From Chitinophaga pinensis (GTDB lineage: Bacteria > Bacteroidota > Bacteroidia > Chitinophagales > CAMDFR01): a stretch of 45,153 nt of DNA. Under the pieces are notes generated by a model. That model ran no database searches. It saw nothing but the letters and a program-made list of their open reading frames with translations, and had not been told where the DNA came from. Both the position numbers and the translations under genes were made by a program. Shown here piece after piece: positions 17,397 to 25,643 of this stretch. The stretch lies in assembly GCA_945897725.1 (NCBI GenBank), contig CAMDFR010000019.1:1-45153 (forward strand). The letters are read 5' to 3'. How positions within the stretch are numbered: the stretch's first letter is position 1; the number at the start of each line of letters is the position of its first letter.

Positions 17397-18428
17397 ATGA
17401 AACGATTACTGCTTTTTTCTCTCATTGCTATCTCGTTGTTTTCAGCTCAGGCACAGAAACATACTCTTCCAAAACACCTAGAATATCAAGCATTAGAGCC
17501 TGGATTAGATTCATTATCTATGTATATTCACATCAATTCTTACCATAAAAAATATGTAGAACTTTTAAATAAATCTCTTACTGGAACAGCAGACACTGGC
17601 GCCACGATAACTCAATTATTGATTCACTCAAGCAAATTATCTGATATGGCGCGTAATGCAGCAGGTGGGCACTATAATCATACCTTGTTTTGGGATATTC
17701 TTTCTCCAACACCTGCGGCCAAACCTTCAGAACTGTTAAATACAGAAATCACAAAATCATTTATGGGTATGGATTCTATGAAAGTACAGATTCTTCAAGC
17801 AGCGAATAAAGTGTTTGGTTCTGGTTGGGTTTGGGTAATCGTTACACCTGAGAAAAAGTTAAAAATAACCACTACCATCAATGAGGAGAATCCATTAATG
17901 GAAAAACATGGCAATGTTCGTGGAATGCCCATATTAGGAATAGATTTATGGGAACATGCCTATTATACTAAATATCAAGGCAACAAAAAAGAATATATTC
18001 AAGCCGTTTTTAAACTTTTGGATTGGGAGTTGATTTCTAGAAAATACAGCGTCGCTATGGAAAGTGAAGCTTTAAAACAATTAAATTCCTCTGCTGATTG
18101 GGCAGCTTTTTCTAAGTTTCATGATGTTATGAAAGGCCTTGTAATGAATATGGGGAAAGGTGAAATGACACCTATTAAGTCGAATAGCGCGAATTTGCTT
18201 ACACTAGCCAAAGCCCTTGAGAGTGAACCCATCCCAGCCGAGTATGCAACAGAGCCCGTGAAAGCTGCAATCAAAAATCTAATCTTAGCATGCGCTCAAG
18301 TGAATGATGCGGTGGTTAAGAAAGGAACAGATGCACAGATTAAAGAAAAGTTTGCAACCATTAGAGATCCTTATAAAGTTATCGTTGCAAGTTTATCTAA
18401 AAAAGAGGATCAATTTAGTCATCAATAA
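17397..18428 (+). CDS. Exported Fe/Mn superoxide dismutase with long C-terminal extension
   Basis: A 343-residue protein. A signal peptide (MKRLLLFSLIAISLFSAQAQ) is followed by a complete Fe/Mn-SOD domain (about 25-220). Metal ligands are His45 (HINSYHKKYV), His95 (GGHYNHTLFW), Asp183 and His187 (DLWEHAYY); GSGWVWV is also present. It should dismutate superoxide outside the cytoplasm. After the SOD domain come about 125 further residues, mostly helical (DAVVKKGTDAQIKEKF), which ordinary SODs lack and which I do not recognise. The reading frame could extend to a GTG at 17298, but the signal peptide and promoter box favour 17397. The metal cannot be decided with confidence. Confidence 0.9.
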   Translation: MKRLLLFSLIAISLFSAQAQKHTLPKHLEYQALEPGLDSLSMYIHINSYHKKYVELLNKSLTGTADTGATITQLLIHSSKLSDMARNAAGGHYNHTLFWDILSPTPAAKPSELLNTEITKSFMGMDSMKVQILQAANKVFGSGWVWVIVTPEKKLKITTTINEENPLMEKHGNVRGMPILGIDLWEHAYYTKYQGNKKEYIQAVFKLLDWELISRKYSVAMESEALKQLNSSADWAAFSKFHDVMKGLVMNMGKGEMTPIKSNSANLLTLAKALESEPIPAEYATEPVKAAIKNLILACAQVNDAVVKKGTDAQIKEKFATIRDPYKVIVASLSKKEDQFSHQ

Positions 18429-18543
18429 GATGTCTTTACCGACTGCTGAAATGATTTTTATGTTTCTTAAAAAATGCATGACCAATCAAAAATGAAGCGC
18501 TATTTGTAAGTATTACCCTAAGTTAATTTTAAAAAGTTAAAAC

Positions 18544-18972
18544 ATGATCATGAAAAATAAAATTCTTTATAGTCTTTTGGCTATATGCTTTCTTCTTTTT
18601 ATCTCAGCGAATGCACAGGAAAAAGTAAAGACAGCTATCACCTCCATGAAGTTAAAGGATAAGACTGTAGAACTGACAGTTGTTTCTGCCAAACCCTTTA
18701 TTGTTGGTGGAAATATGTATCTATTATACATTGGCGATAAAAAATTTCAGCTAAGCAGACAATCAAAAAAAGATGGTAAAGGAATCCTTACTTTTCTGAT
18801 CCCATATAACGATTTTACTCAAGCAAAAGAAGGAGCGAATATTTGGATGTTCTATGGCGACTATATTTTAAGCGATGGAAATGCTGCTCCTGATTTTGAT
18901 GCCTTGCTAAAAGAAAATCCTAGAACTTGCTGGTCATTAGGCAAACTGAAAAAAAAGTCACTCAAAAAATAA
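18544..18972 (+). CDS. Small secreted protein of unknown function
   Basis: A 142-residue protein that I do not recognise. A clear signal peptide (KILYSLLAICFLLFISANA) ends near residue 24. The mature part looks beta-rich (KTAITSMKLKDKTVELTVVS, MYLLYIGDKKFQLSRQ), suggesting a small sandwich domain, with one Cys near the C-terminus (RTCWSLG) and a very basic tail (KLKKKSLKK). A second ATG four codons in gives an equally good signal peptide. It lies between an exported SOD and a T9SS-secreted hydrolase, 21 bases before the latter, so it is likely co-expressed with it. Confidence 0.65.
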   Translation: MIMKNKILYSLLAICFLLFISANAQEKVKTAITSMKLKDKTVELTVVSAKPFIVGGNMYLLYIGDKKFQLSRQSKKDGKGILTFLIPYNDFTQAKEGANIWMFYGDYILSDGNAAPDFDALLKENPRTCWSLGKLKKKSLKK

Positions 18973-18993
18973 TACTCAAAAAAATAAAGCCTT

Positions 18994-21558
18994 ATGAGAT
19001 ATCAGCAAACAAATCCAATTAGTTTATTATTGCTGTTCTGTTTTTTCATACTAATGAATCTTCAAGGATTTGGACAAAGTACTCCTGATCCTGGATTGCC
19101 TGGTCCCTTTGCAGTTACAAAAGTAGGTTACAATTTAGGAGATATGGCTTTCAAGCCGCCTTCCTTTGCGGATACAGTTGAATTAAGAGGTTCCATTCAT
19201 TATCCAACTTTGTTAAGTGGTGGACCTTTTCCGGTTCTGGTATTCCTACATGGTAGACATACTACTATTTTCCAGACTTCAAATCCTGCAAATGATGCCT
19301 TAGCTTGGCCCCCTCCTGCTGGATGGGAATCGGTTACAAGCTTCGAAGGATATGATACCCTTGCTAGTCTGATGGCAAGTCATGGTTATGTTGTAGTATC
19401 TATCTCGGCTAATGGAATTAACGCCTCTGATGCCAGTAGTTTTGATGCTGGAATGTCAGCTAGAGGTGAATTGGTTCAACGTCATTTAGATTTACTAAAT
19501 ACCTATACTACAGTAGGAGGAGCTCCCTTTGGTACACTATTCGTAGGCAAGTTAGACATGCAAAACATAGGTACAATGGGTCATTCAAGGGGTGGTGAAG
19601 GTGTCGTTTTTAATGCGCTCTACAATCGTTCTTTAGGAAGTCCCTATGGTATTAAAGCAGTTTTAACGCTTGCGCCAGTTGATTTCTCAAGGCGTGTTTT
19701 GAATGGAATAGCTCTGCTCAATATCGCACCTTATTGCGATGGCGATGTCTCAAACATACAAGGAGTGCGCTTTTATGACGATGCAAGGTACACAGACCCA
19801 GCAGACACAACACCTAAATTTAGCGTATTGATGTTGGGAGCGAATCACAATTTTTACAATACTGTTTGGACTCCTGGATTATATATAGCTGCAACAGCAG
19901 ATGATTGGAATGATTACGTTGGAAGCTCACTGCCCTATTGCGGCACATTGGGTGCCGGGTCAAAACGATTGACTCCAATAAAACAAAGAGCTGCTTTGAA
20001 CACCTATGCTGCGGCTTTTTATAGACAATACATCGGACATGAAACTGATTTTGCACCAATTCTTGAAGTTGAAGATATTATTCCACCAGTTTCCTCCCGC
20101 TTAGATAGTACCTCTGTTTTTGTTTCGTATCACCCTACTCGATTCAATAGATTAGATATCAATAGAACAGACACATCAATAAGAATTACTACGAATACAC
20201 TAGGAGATTCCGTAAAGTCTAATAGCTTATTAATTTCAGCAATTTGTGGTGGTGGTCTTTCTATGACTAGTTGTGGAATAAGTTCATCTTCTACCAGAGA
20301 ACCTCACAAAGGCTCATCAGGGGTAAAAGGATTAGCACAAATGAACATGAAATGGAATAGCGCTACAGATTATTACCAAAATAATATTCCTAGTGCTTAT
20401 AAAAACATAAGTGCTTATAAGAGCATTCTGTTCAGAACTTCTATCAACTACGTCGAATATACTGGTGGTTTAAGTTTAGATTATTCTTTACAAATAACCG
20501 ACTCGATTGGAAATTCAGCAAGTGTAAAAATTAGTGATTATACAGAAGCTAACTTCTATCCACCTGGGATCGTTGCAGGTTATTTGCCAAAGATCATGTT
20601 TAATAGCGTTAGAATTCCGTTGAGCGCTTACACTGGAATTGATATCACTAAAGTCAAAAATGTTAAGTTTTTGTTTGATCGATCTGCTGCAGGAGGCATC
20701 TTAATTTCTGATTTAACTTTTACTGGGCAAGAAGATCAATGTGGATTGGTCAATACCAGATTTGGTTATGACAGCATTGGTGGGTATAATACCAACTTCT
20801 TTGATAGCTCCGTTATTACCACTGGAGCAAGCCTCAGTTGGTCTTGGATATTTGGCGATCCTACCACAGGTGCCGCCAACACATCTACGCTTCAAAATCC
20901 ATCGCATGCTTTTAGTGGCGACGGAACTTATAATGTTTGTTTGGCGATAAATTCACTTAAAACAAATGGTGTAACTTGTAGAGATACATTCTGCACTACC
21001 GTTAAAAAAGCAACTCAATGTAATGTGATTGATGCCCTATACTCTGCTGATTCAATTGGCAATTTTGATATCGCATTTAACGACGGCTCCATTGTTAATC
21101 CAGGTGATGTTGTATCATGGCGTTGGGATTTTGGCGATCCTGCTTCTGGCGTACTAGACACCTCATCGCTTCAAAATCCGATGCATACCTATCCGGGAGC
21201 TGGCACATATTCAGTTTGTTTAAAAATTAGATCTTTAACCAACAGAGGATTTAATTGCGTCGATTCAGTTTGTACGGATGTGGTAGTAAAGCAATTTGTA
21301 GATCATACTGGAATTGAGCATCAGGATCAATCACATATCTATATATTCCCTAATCCTGCAAAAGACTACCTAGACATAAGAGGTGCGGCGAGTTCAGATA
21401 TCATTGAACTTTATAATCCTTTTGGACAAATTGTGATGAGCAGTGTCATTAATTATTCTATTGTAAGATTACCAGAATCTTTGGCTACTGGAATGTACTT
21501 TGCTACCATCATTACTGAGCATGGAAAAATCTATAAAAAGATACTCATTCGTAGATAA
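18994..21558 (+). CDS. T9SS-secreted alpha/beta hydrolase with PKD-like repeats
   Basis: An 854-residue modular secreted enzyme. The order is: signal peptide (residues 1-27); an alpha/beta-hydrolase domain (about 45-350) with VLVFLHGRH and the nucleophile motif GHSRGGEG, Ser198; LMLGANHNF as a likely His motif; a beta-sandwich linker (about 370-570); two PKD-like repeats with the shared pattern W..FGDP..G....S.LQNP (near 615 and 709); and a C-terminal T9SS sorting domain (IYIFPNPAKDYLDIRG from about 780, ending KKILIRR). The hydrolase part resembles cutinase/acetyl-esterase-like families. The substrate is unknown. Confidence 0.85.
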   Translation: MRYQQTNPISLLLLFCFFILMNLQGFGQSTPDPGLPGPFAVTKVGYNLGDMAFKPPSFADTVELRGSIHYPTLLSGGPFPVLVFLHGRHTTIFQTSNPANDALAWPPPAGWESVTSFEGYDTLASLMASHGYVVVSISANGINASDASSFDAGMSARGELVQRHLDLLNTYTTVGGAPFGTLFVGKLDMQNIGTMGHSRGGEGVVFNALYNRSLGSPYGIKAVLTLAPVDFSRRVLNGIALLNIAPYCDGDVSNIQGVRFYDDARYTDPADTTPKFSVLMLGANHNFYNTVWTPGLYIAATADDWNDYVGSSLPYCGTLGAGSKRLTPIKQRAALNTYAAAFYRQYIGHETDFAPILEVEDIIPPVSSRLDSTSVFVSYHPTRFNRLDINRTDTSIRITTNTLGDSVKSNSLLISAICGGGLSMTSCGISSSSTREPHKGSSGVKGLAQMNMKWNSATDYYQNNIPSAYKNISAYKSILFRTSINYVEYTGGLSLDYSLQITDSIGNSASVKISDYTEANFYPPGIVAGYLPKIMFNSVRIPLSAYTGIDITKVKNVKFLFDRSAAGGILISDLTFTGQEDQCGLVNTRFGYDSIGGYNTNFFDSSVITTGASLSWSWIFGDPTTGAANTSTLQNPSHAFSGDGTYNVCLAINSLKTNGVTCRDTFCTTVKKATQCNVIDALYSADSIGNFDIAFNDGSIVNPGDVVSWRWDFGDPASGVLDTSSLQNPMHTYPGAGTYSVCLKIRSLTNRGFNCVDSVCTDVVVKQFVDHTGIEHQDQSHIYIFPNPAKDYLDIRGAASSDIIELYNPFGQIVMSSVINYSIVRLPESLATGMYFATIITEHGKIYKKILIRR

Positions 21559-21574
21559 GCTATTTTTCTAAAAT

Positions 21575-21617
21575 AAAAAAAGGACTGGCATTCACCACGT
21601 GAATACCGGTCCTTTTT
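21575..21617. terminator. Strong bidirectional-type terminator hairpin
   Basis: AAAAAAAGGACtGG.ATTCAC, loop, GTGAAT.CCgGTCCTTTTT forms a long stem with A and T tracts on both sides. It ends the hydrolase transcript. The CACGTG inside the stem is part of the hairpin and not a parS site. Confidence 0.85.
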
Positions 21618-21618
21618 A

Positions 21619-21679
21619 GTTTACCGCAACACTTTTATAAGCTAAAATAAGAAATTGATTTAAGGAATTGTTTACCGCA
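21619..21679. repeat. Two direct repeats GTTTACCGCA upstream of glutathione peroxidase
   Basis: Identical 10-mers at 21619-21628 and 21670-21679, 51 bases apart (about five helical turns). The second forms the palindrome TTACC-gca-GGTAA. They could be regulator-binding sites for the peroxidase gene or may be chance. The rest of the 231-base gap (21559-21789) shows nothing else. Confidence 0.3.
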
Positions 21680-21810
21680 GGTAACGTTGACAATAACCGT
21701 TAGAACCGAGGGATGAAACAGAATCGATTGCGTATTTGATGAGATATAAAAAAATCTTTACTATTCTTTCTCAGCTAGAACTAATTTGAATGAAAATTGT
21801 TTGCAATATC

Positions 21811-22302
21811 ATGAATACAATTTATGATTTTAGTGTAAAAACACTTGACGGAGGAGAAAAATCCTTATCAGATTACCATGGGAAAGTCCTACTCATTGTA
21901 AATACCGCTTCAAAATGTGGTTTAACCCCTCAATTAAAAGAGATGCAATCTCTCTATGAAACCTTTAAAGGACAGGACTTTGAAATTCTAGCCTTCCCTT
22001 CAAATAATTTTGCAGGTCAAGAACCACTAGAGGGAAAAGCCATCGAAGAATTTTGTTCACTTGAATATCGTGCTAGCTTTCCTATTTTTGAAAAAATAGA
22101 TGTGATCGGAGAATCTCGAAATCCTCTCTATGCTTTTCTTTCATCCAAAAAATTGAATGGCAAAGTGAATGTTTCTCCGAAATGGAATTTCCAAAAATAT
22201 TTAGTAAACAAGCAAGGTGAAGTTGTAGACTACTTTCTGCCTATCACCTCTCCCACCTCTTCGAGTGTGATTAAAAAGATTGAAAAACTCATTGCTCTAT
22301 AA
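21811..22302 (+). CDS. Glutathione peroxidase family (thiol peroxidase)
   Basis: A protein of 163 residues from the ATG at 21811 (MNTIYDFSV); an upstream ATG at 21790 adds seven residues without conservation. It reduces hydroperoxides. The catalytic tetrad is visible: Cys in NTASKCGLTPQ, Gln in FPSNNFAGQEP, and Trp/Asn in KWNFQKYLVN. The enzyme has Cys rather than selenocysteine, so it probably uses thioredoxin rather than glutathione. A second Cys (EEFCSLEY) may be the resolving one. It lies beside bshB1, so it sits in a thiol-redox neighbourhood. Confidence 0.93.
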   Translation: MNTIYDFSVKTLDGGEKSLSDYHGKVLLIVNTASKCGLTPQLKEMQSLYETFKGQDFEILAFPSNNFAGQEPLEGKAIEEFCSLEYRASFPIFEKIDVIGESRNPLYAFLSSKKLNGKVNVSPKWNFQKYLVNKQGEVVDYFLPITSPTSSSVIKKIEKLIAL

Positions 22303-22356
22303 TCGAAGACTCATTCGCTTCTGTTTTATTATCTTTACTCTAAATATGAATAAAGC

Positions 22357-23073
22357 ATGAAACTAGATATTTTAGCTATTGGCATTCATCCAGATGATGT
22401 TGAATTAGGTTGCGGTGGTACCATTGCTAAACACGCAGCCCTAGGCTATAAAGTAGGTGTGTTGGATTTAAGTCATGGTGAATTAGGAACTAGAGGTACT
22501 CCCCAAACCAGATTAAAAGAAGCTGCAGATGCAGGTAAAATTTTAGGTATTGAATGCAGAGAACATCTCAATTTTGCAGATGGATTTTTTACCAATGATA
22601 AAGCCCATCAACTAGAAATTATTAAAATCATTAGGAAATACAAACCAGATATCGTTTTAGCCAATGCCGAAAAAGATCGACATCCAGATCATGGTAGGGC
22701 TGCCCAATTAATTGCTGATGCTTGCTTCTATGCTGGCTTACGAATGATTGAAACGAGTTTGGATGATATACCACAGGAAGCATGGCGCCCAAAAAATGTT
22801 TACCACTATATACAAGCTTATCATGCTATTCCTTCTTTTGTGGTGGATGTAACAGGATATGAAGGCGCTAAAATGGAAGCAGTGCTGGCCTATAAATCCC
22901 AATTTTACAATCCTGATTCTGAAGAACCGGATACGTTCATTTCTTCTCCTGAATTTTTAGGTTCGATAAAAGCTAGAATGCTAGATTTTGGTACCATCAT
23001 TGGAACCACTTATGCAGAAGGTTTTACAGCGCCCAGACATGTTGCTGTTAAAGAATTGAAAGATCTGATTTAA
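22357..23073 (+). CDS. bshB1: Bacillithiol biosynthesis deacetylase BshB1
   Basis: A 238-residue zinc-dependent PIG-L family deacetylase. The zinc motif HPDDVELGCGGT (residues 12-23) and HPDHGRA (near 108-114) hold the metal ligands and catalytic Asp. SHGELGTRGTPQTR and the C-terminal HVAVKELKDL match the BshB1 subfamily. It removes the acetyl group from GlcNAc-malate in bacillithiol synthesis. bshA and bshC are not in the window. The upstream ACTC/TATCTTTA region has a near match to the -7 box. Confidence 0.92.
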   Translation: MKLDILAIGIHPDDVELGCGGTIAKHAALGYKVGVLDLSHGELGTRGTPQTRLKEAADAGKILGIECREHLNFADGFFTNDKAHQLEIIKIIRKYKPDIVLANAEKDRHPDHGRAAQLIADACFYAGLRMIETSLDDIPQEAWRPKNVYHYIQAYHAIPSFVVDVTGYEGAKMEAVLAYKSQFYNPDSEEPDTFISSPEFLGSIKARMLDFGTIIGTTYAEGFTAPRHVAVKELKDLI

Positions 23074-23094
23074 TGCTATTAAGCATCTCAATTT

Positions 23095-24012
23095 TTAAGA
23101 TAAATATTCTTTTGCCCAATTATCTTTCTCCTCACTTGACCATAAATTAGGAAAAAACTTTCTTTGCTGAAAGGCAGGATGTAAATACTTTTGCCAATCG
23201 CTTCCACCTGTAGCTTTCTTATTTTCTCCTTTCTTATTCAAATAAGCTTGTGCAGTAGACAAATGCACCAATGGCCATTTGATATTATACAAACGATCAA
23301 ATTTTCGAAGGGTTTCCACTAGTCGCTTATTACTATCGTCACTCTGTAGTGTGCTGATTCTGGTATACACATTTACATCTTTCATGGCATAGGCATGACG
23401 AATTAAATCTTGCAAATATTTATCTTCGAAGTGTTGTAAGGTTAAGGACTTCTCTCCTGTTTGTCTATTCAATCCCGCTTCTTGCCAATATACATAATTG
23501 AACATCTCTTCGATACTTGCATTTTCAGGGACCATTTTTTTGGTGGGGCCATTGACTAAATTAGCTATATCTGTGAAACATAATTCTATATATCGAAAAG
23601 AGACAGATTGTAAACCACTGGCTGGGGTTAAACTCAATCTGAATTGATTATAATCATCATAATCCATGCCCTCGCTCATGATGCTAAATGAGTTAATTAA
23701 AAGACCAGTATATCTATTGATGCGTTCCATTTTATCAATAAAAATATCCATGCTTAAATGCACATCTGCTATGATTTGATCTACCTCATTGCGAATCAAT
23801 TTCAGCATCAACTCAGTAATCTGATGATAGATGATAAATATTTCTTCATCAGCAAAATTGGTCTTTGGTTTTTGTAGCGACAATAAAGTGTCCACTTCAA
23901 TATAATCCCAATAATTTATAGGTTTCGCATGCAAAAGACCTTTGAGATAAATCTCCGGATCTTGATTCATTGCTTTGTACTTCTCTATAATTTTATCAAT
24001 GGTATCCTGCAT
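23095..24012 (-). CDS. kynA: Tryptophan 2,3-dioxygenase family protein
   Basis: A 305-residue heme dioxygenase that opens tryptophan to N-formylkynurenine, the first step of the kynurenine route. IYHQITELMLKLIRNEVDQI (about residues 60-79) contains the conserved distal His. The C-terminal WPLVHLSTAQAYL and TGGSDWQKYLHP blocks correspond to the heme-ligand region and the substrate-side TGGS loop. The usual ELWFK is ELMLK, a substitution near the active site. No other kynurenine genes are close by. It has its own -7 box and is convergent with bshB1. Confidence 0.88.
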   Translation of the reverse strand: MQDTIDKIIEKYKAMNQDPEIYLKGLLHAKPINYWDYIEVDTLLSLQKPKTNFADEEIFIIYHQITELMLKLIRNEVDQIIADVHLSMDIFIDKMERINRYTGLLINSFSIMSEGMDYDDYNQFRLSLTPASGLQSVSFRYIELCFTDIANLVNGPTKKMVPENASIEEMFNYVYWQEAGLNRQTGEKSLTLQHFEDKYLQDLIRHAYAMKDVNVYTRISTLQSDDSNKRLVETLRKFDRLYNIKWPLVHLSTAQAYLNKKGENKKATGGSDWQKYLHPAFQQRKFFPNLWSSEEKDNWAKEYLS

Positions 24013-24031
24013 AAGAAATTAATTTATGATG

Positions 24032-24039
24032 CAAAGGTA
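24032..24039 (-). promoter_or_regulatory. TAnnTTTG -7 box for the tryptophan dioxygenase gene
   Basis: On the minus strand it reads TACCTTTG, exact consensus, 20 bases upstream of the ATG at 24012, giving a leader of about 12 nt. Confidence 0.45.
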
Positions 24040-24058
24040 AACGAAATCTCCTAAGTGA

Positions 24059-24727
24059 CTAACTAGTCACGGCCTCATATAAAAATTGACTTAAGGCTCT
24101 ACTGGCTTTATAAGATTCTATGATGGTCTTGATGAGATCTTTGCTTAATAATAAATCTGTTTTCCACTCCTCTATCATTAAAAATTGTTTGTTATAAATC
24201 AATGGCTGTGAAACTGCAAAATCTTTCATCTCCTTAGGAATAATTTTTGACTTTTCACCTTGTACTTCCACAAAATGTTTTTTAAAATTTTTCTCACTGA
24301 TTATTTTTTTAAACTGATCATCGTGCTCCATAATATATGCTCTGATACTTCTCAAAGCTTTTGTATCAGGCATGTATACGCCACTGTATAGGGCAATTCG
24401 TTTAGCATTGACTTCCAAATAAAAACCAGGATTGAGCATGTCCTTTCTACCATCTTTGGCAATATTAGCAGACACATTGGTCTTGTATGGTGTTTTATCT
24501 TTACTGAAACGAATATCTCTATTGATGCGATAAATGGCCTCCTTCGCCTCTATGGCTATTTCATCATCAATCTTAAAAACTTCTTCTAACAAATCTGTAA
24601 TAAATGTATGAAATGGATTTTTAACCACCATCTCATATCGTTCTTTGTTGGCATGAAACCATTCTCGATGATTGTTTTTCGTCAAATCATTTAAAAACTT
24701 CACAAACTCTTTGCTAAAATATTCCAT
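24059..24727 (-). CDS. DUF2461 (TIGR02453) family protein
   Basis: A 222-residue protein with the family signature in order: FLNDLTKNNHREWFHANKERYE (residues 11-32), then IYRINRDIRFSKDKTPYKTN (about 64-83), with GFYLEVNA and SGVYMPDTKALRSIR further on. The family is widespread in Bacteroidota and fungi, and its biochemical role is not established. The C-terminus (residues 170-222) is helical. It is a single gene between two others on the same strand and on the opposite strand, with a 46-base gap to the dioxygenase gene. Confidence 0.9.
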   Translation of the reverse strand: MEYFSKEFVKFLNDLTKNNHREWFHANKERYEMVVKNPFHTFITDLLEEVFKIDDEIAIEAKEAIYRINRDIRFSKDKTPYKTNVSANIAKDGRKDMLNPGFYLEVNAKRIALYSGVYMPDTKALRSIRAYIMEHDDQFKKIISEKNFKKHFVEVQGEKSKIIPKEMKDFAVSQPLIYNKQFLMIEEWKTDLLLSKDLIKTIIESYKASRALSQFLYEAVTS

Positions 24728-24807
24728 AGTAATTTCTTTGATTTAAGTTGAGGAAATAGGCTTTCTTTGCATGGTAATTCCAGTTTAAATATAGACGTTT
24801 TTTTTCG

Positions 24808-25620
24808 ATGTACCAATGGATTAATCAGCAAATAAAAGCTCAATCAGAGAAGCCATTCAATGCTAGAGCAGCCAAATATGGTGATGGTTTTTTTGAGACC
24901 ATCTATGCCGATGGCGACAACTTATTTCTATTCGATTTGCATTACGAAAGAATCACCAAAAGTTTTAAATATTTATATTTTAATGAAGCAAATCTTCCAA
25001 CGAAAGAAGCCTTAAAAAACACCATCACTGAACACCTCCTATCTCAGTCGACAGAACAGAGTAGAATAAGTCTTCATTTTTATCGCGATGCTATTGGGTT
25101 TTATACTCCAAGCTCTAATGATGCTTCTTTTAATATAAGTATACAAAGATTAGATGTGCCCACGAACAAGGAAAACTATAGTATTGGAATCTATACAGAG
25201 AATAAAAAGTACGCCAATCCAATCTCAGAAATCAAAAGCTCTAATGCCCTCATCTCCGTGTTAGCGGCGAGTTGGAAAGCCATGGCAGGGATTGATGATG
25301 CCATCATTTTAAACCACGAAAACAATATCTGTGAGGCTACAGCTTCTAATATTTTTATCATTAAAGACAAAAAAATAATCACCCCTCCGCTTCGAGATGC
25401 CCCTATTGACGGGGTGATGCGCCGTTTTATCATAGAAACTTTACTAGAAAAAAACATCATTGTGATTGAAAAAAGCATCAGCGATAAGGAGCTCTTCGAT
25501 GCTGATGAGGTCTTTCTAAGCAATACCATGCAAAAGATTCAAAGCGTTTCTAGCTTCGGAAATTCAATTGAATATGGTAGAAAGTATACTGAAGAATTGA
25601 GATTATTGCTAGGCCTATAA
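24808..25620 (+). CDS. Class IV PLP aminotransferase (PabC/IlvE-like)
   Basis: A 270-residue fold-type IV PLP enzyme. The N-terminal KYGDGFFETI (23-32) is typical of aminodeoxychorismate lyase and D-amino-acid transaminase relatives. The PLP lysine lies in SEIKSSNALISV, and NNICEATASNIFI and PIDGVMRRFI bind the cofactor phosphate. It could make p-aminobenzoate for folate (4-amino-4-deoxychorismate lyase) or transaminate branched-chain amino acids; the short length and FFET motif favour PabC. It converges on kdsB with a 23-base gap. Confidence 0.82.
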   Translation: MYQWINQQIKAQSEKPFNARAAKYGDGFFETIYADGDNLFLFDLHYERITKSFKYLYFNEANLPTKEALKNTITEHLLSQSTEQSRISLHFYRDAIGFYTPSSNDASFNISIQRLDVPTNKENYSIGIYTENKKYANPISEIKSSNALISVLAASWKAMAGIDDAIILNHENNICEATASNIFIIKDKKIITPPLRDAPIDGVMRRFIIETLLEKNIIVIEKSISDKELFDADEVFLSNTMQKIQSVSSFGNSIEYGRKYTEELRLLLGL

Positions 25621-25643
25621 GCCCAAATCATCGCAATACTTTC

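Noticed and set aside
21596..21601. CACGTG considered as a parS site
   Set aside because: It lies inside a terminator stem and lacks the GTTTC/GAAAC arms. A second near match at 28025-28030 also lacks the arms.
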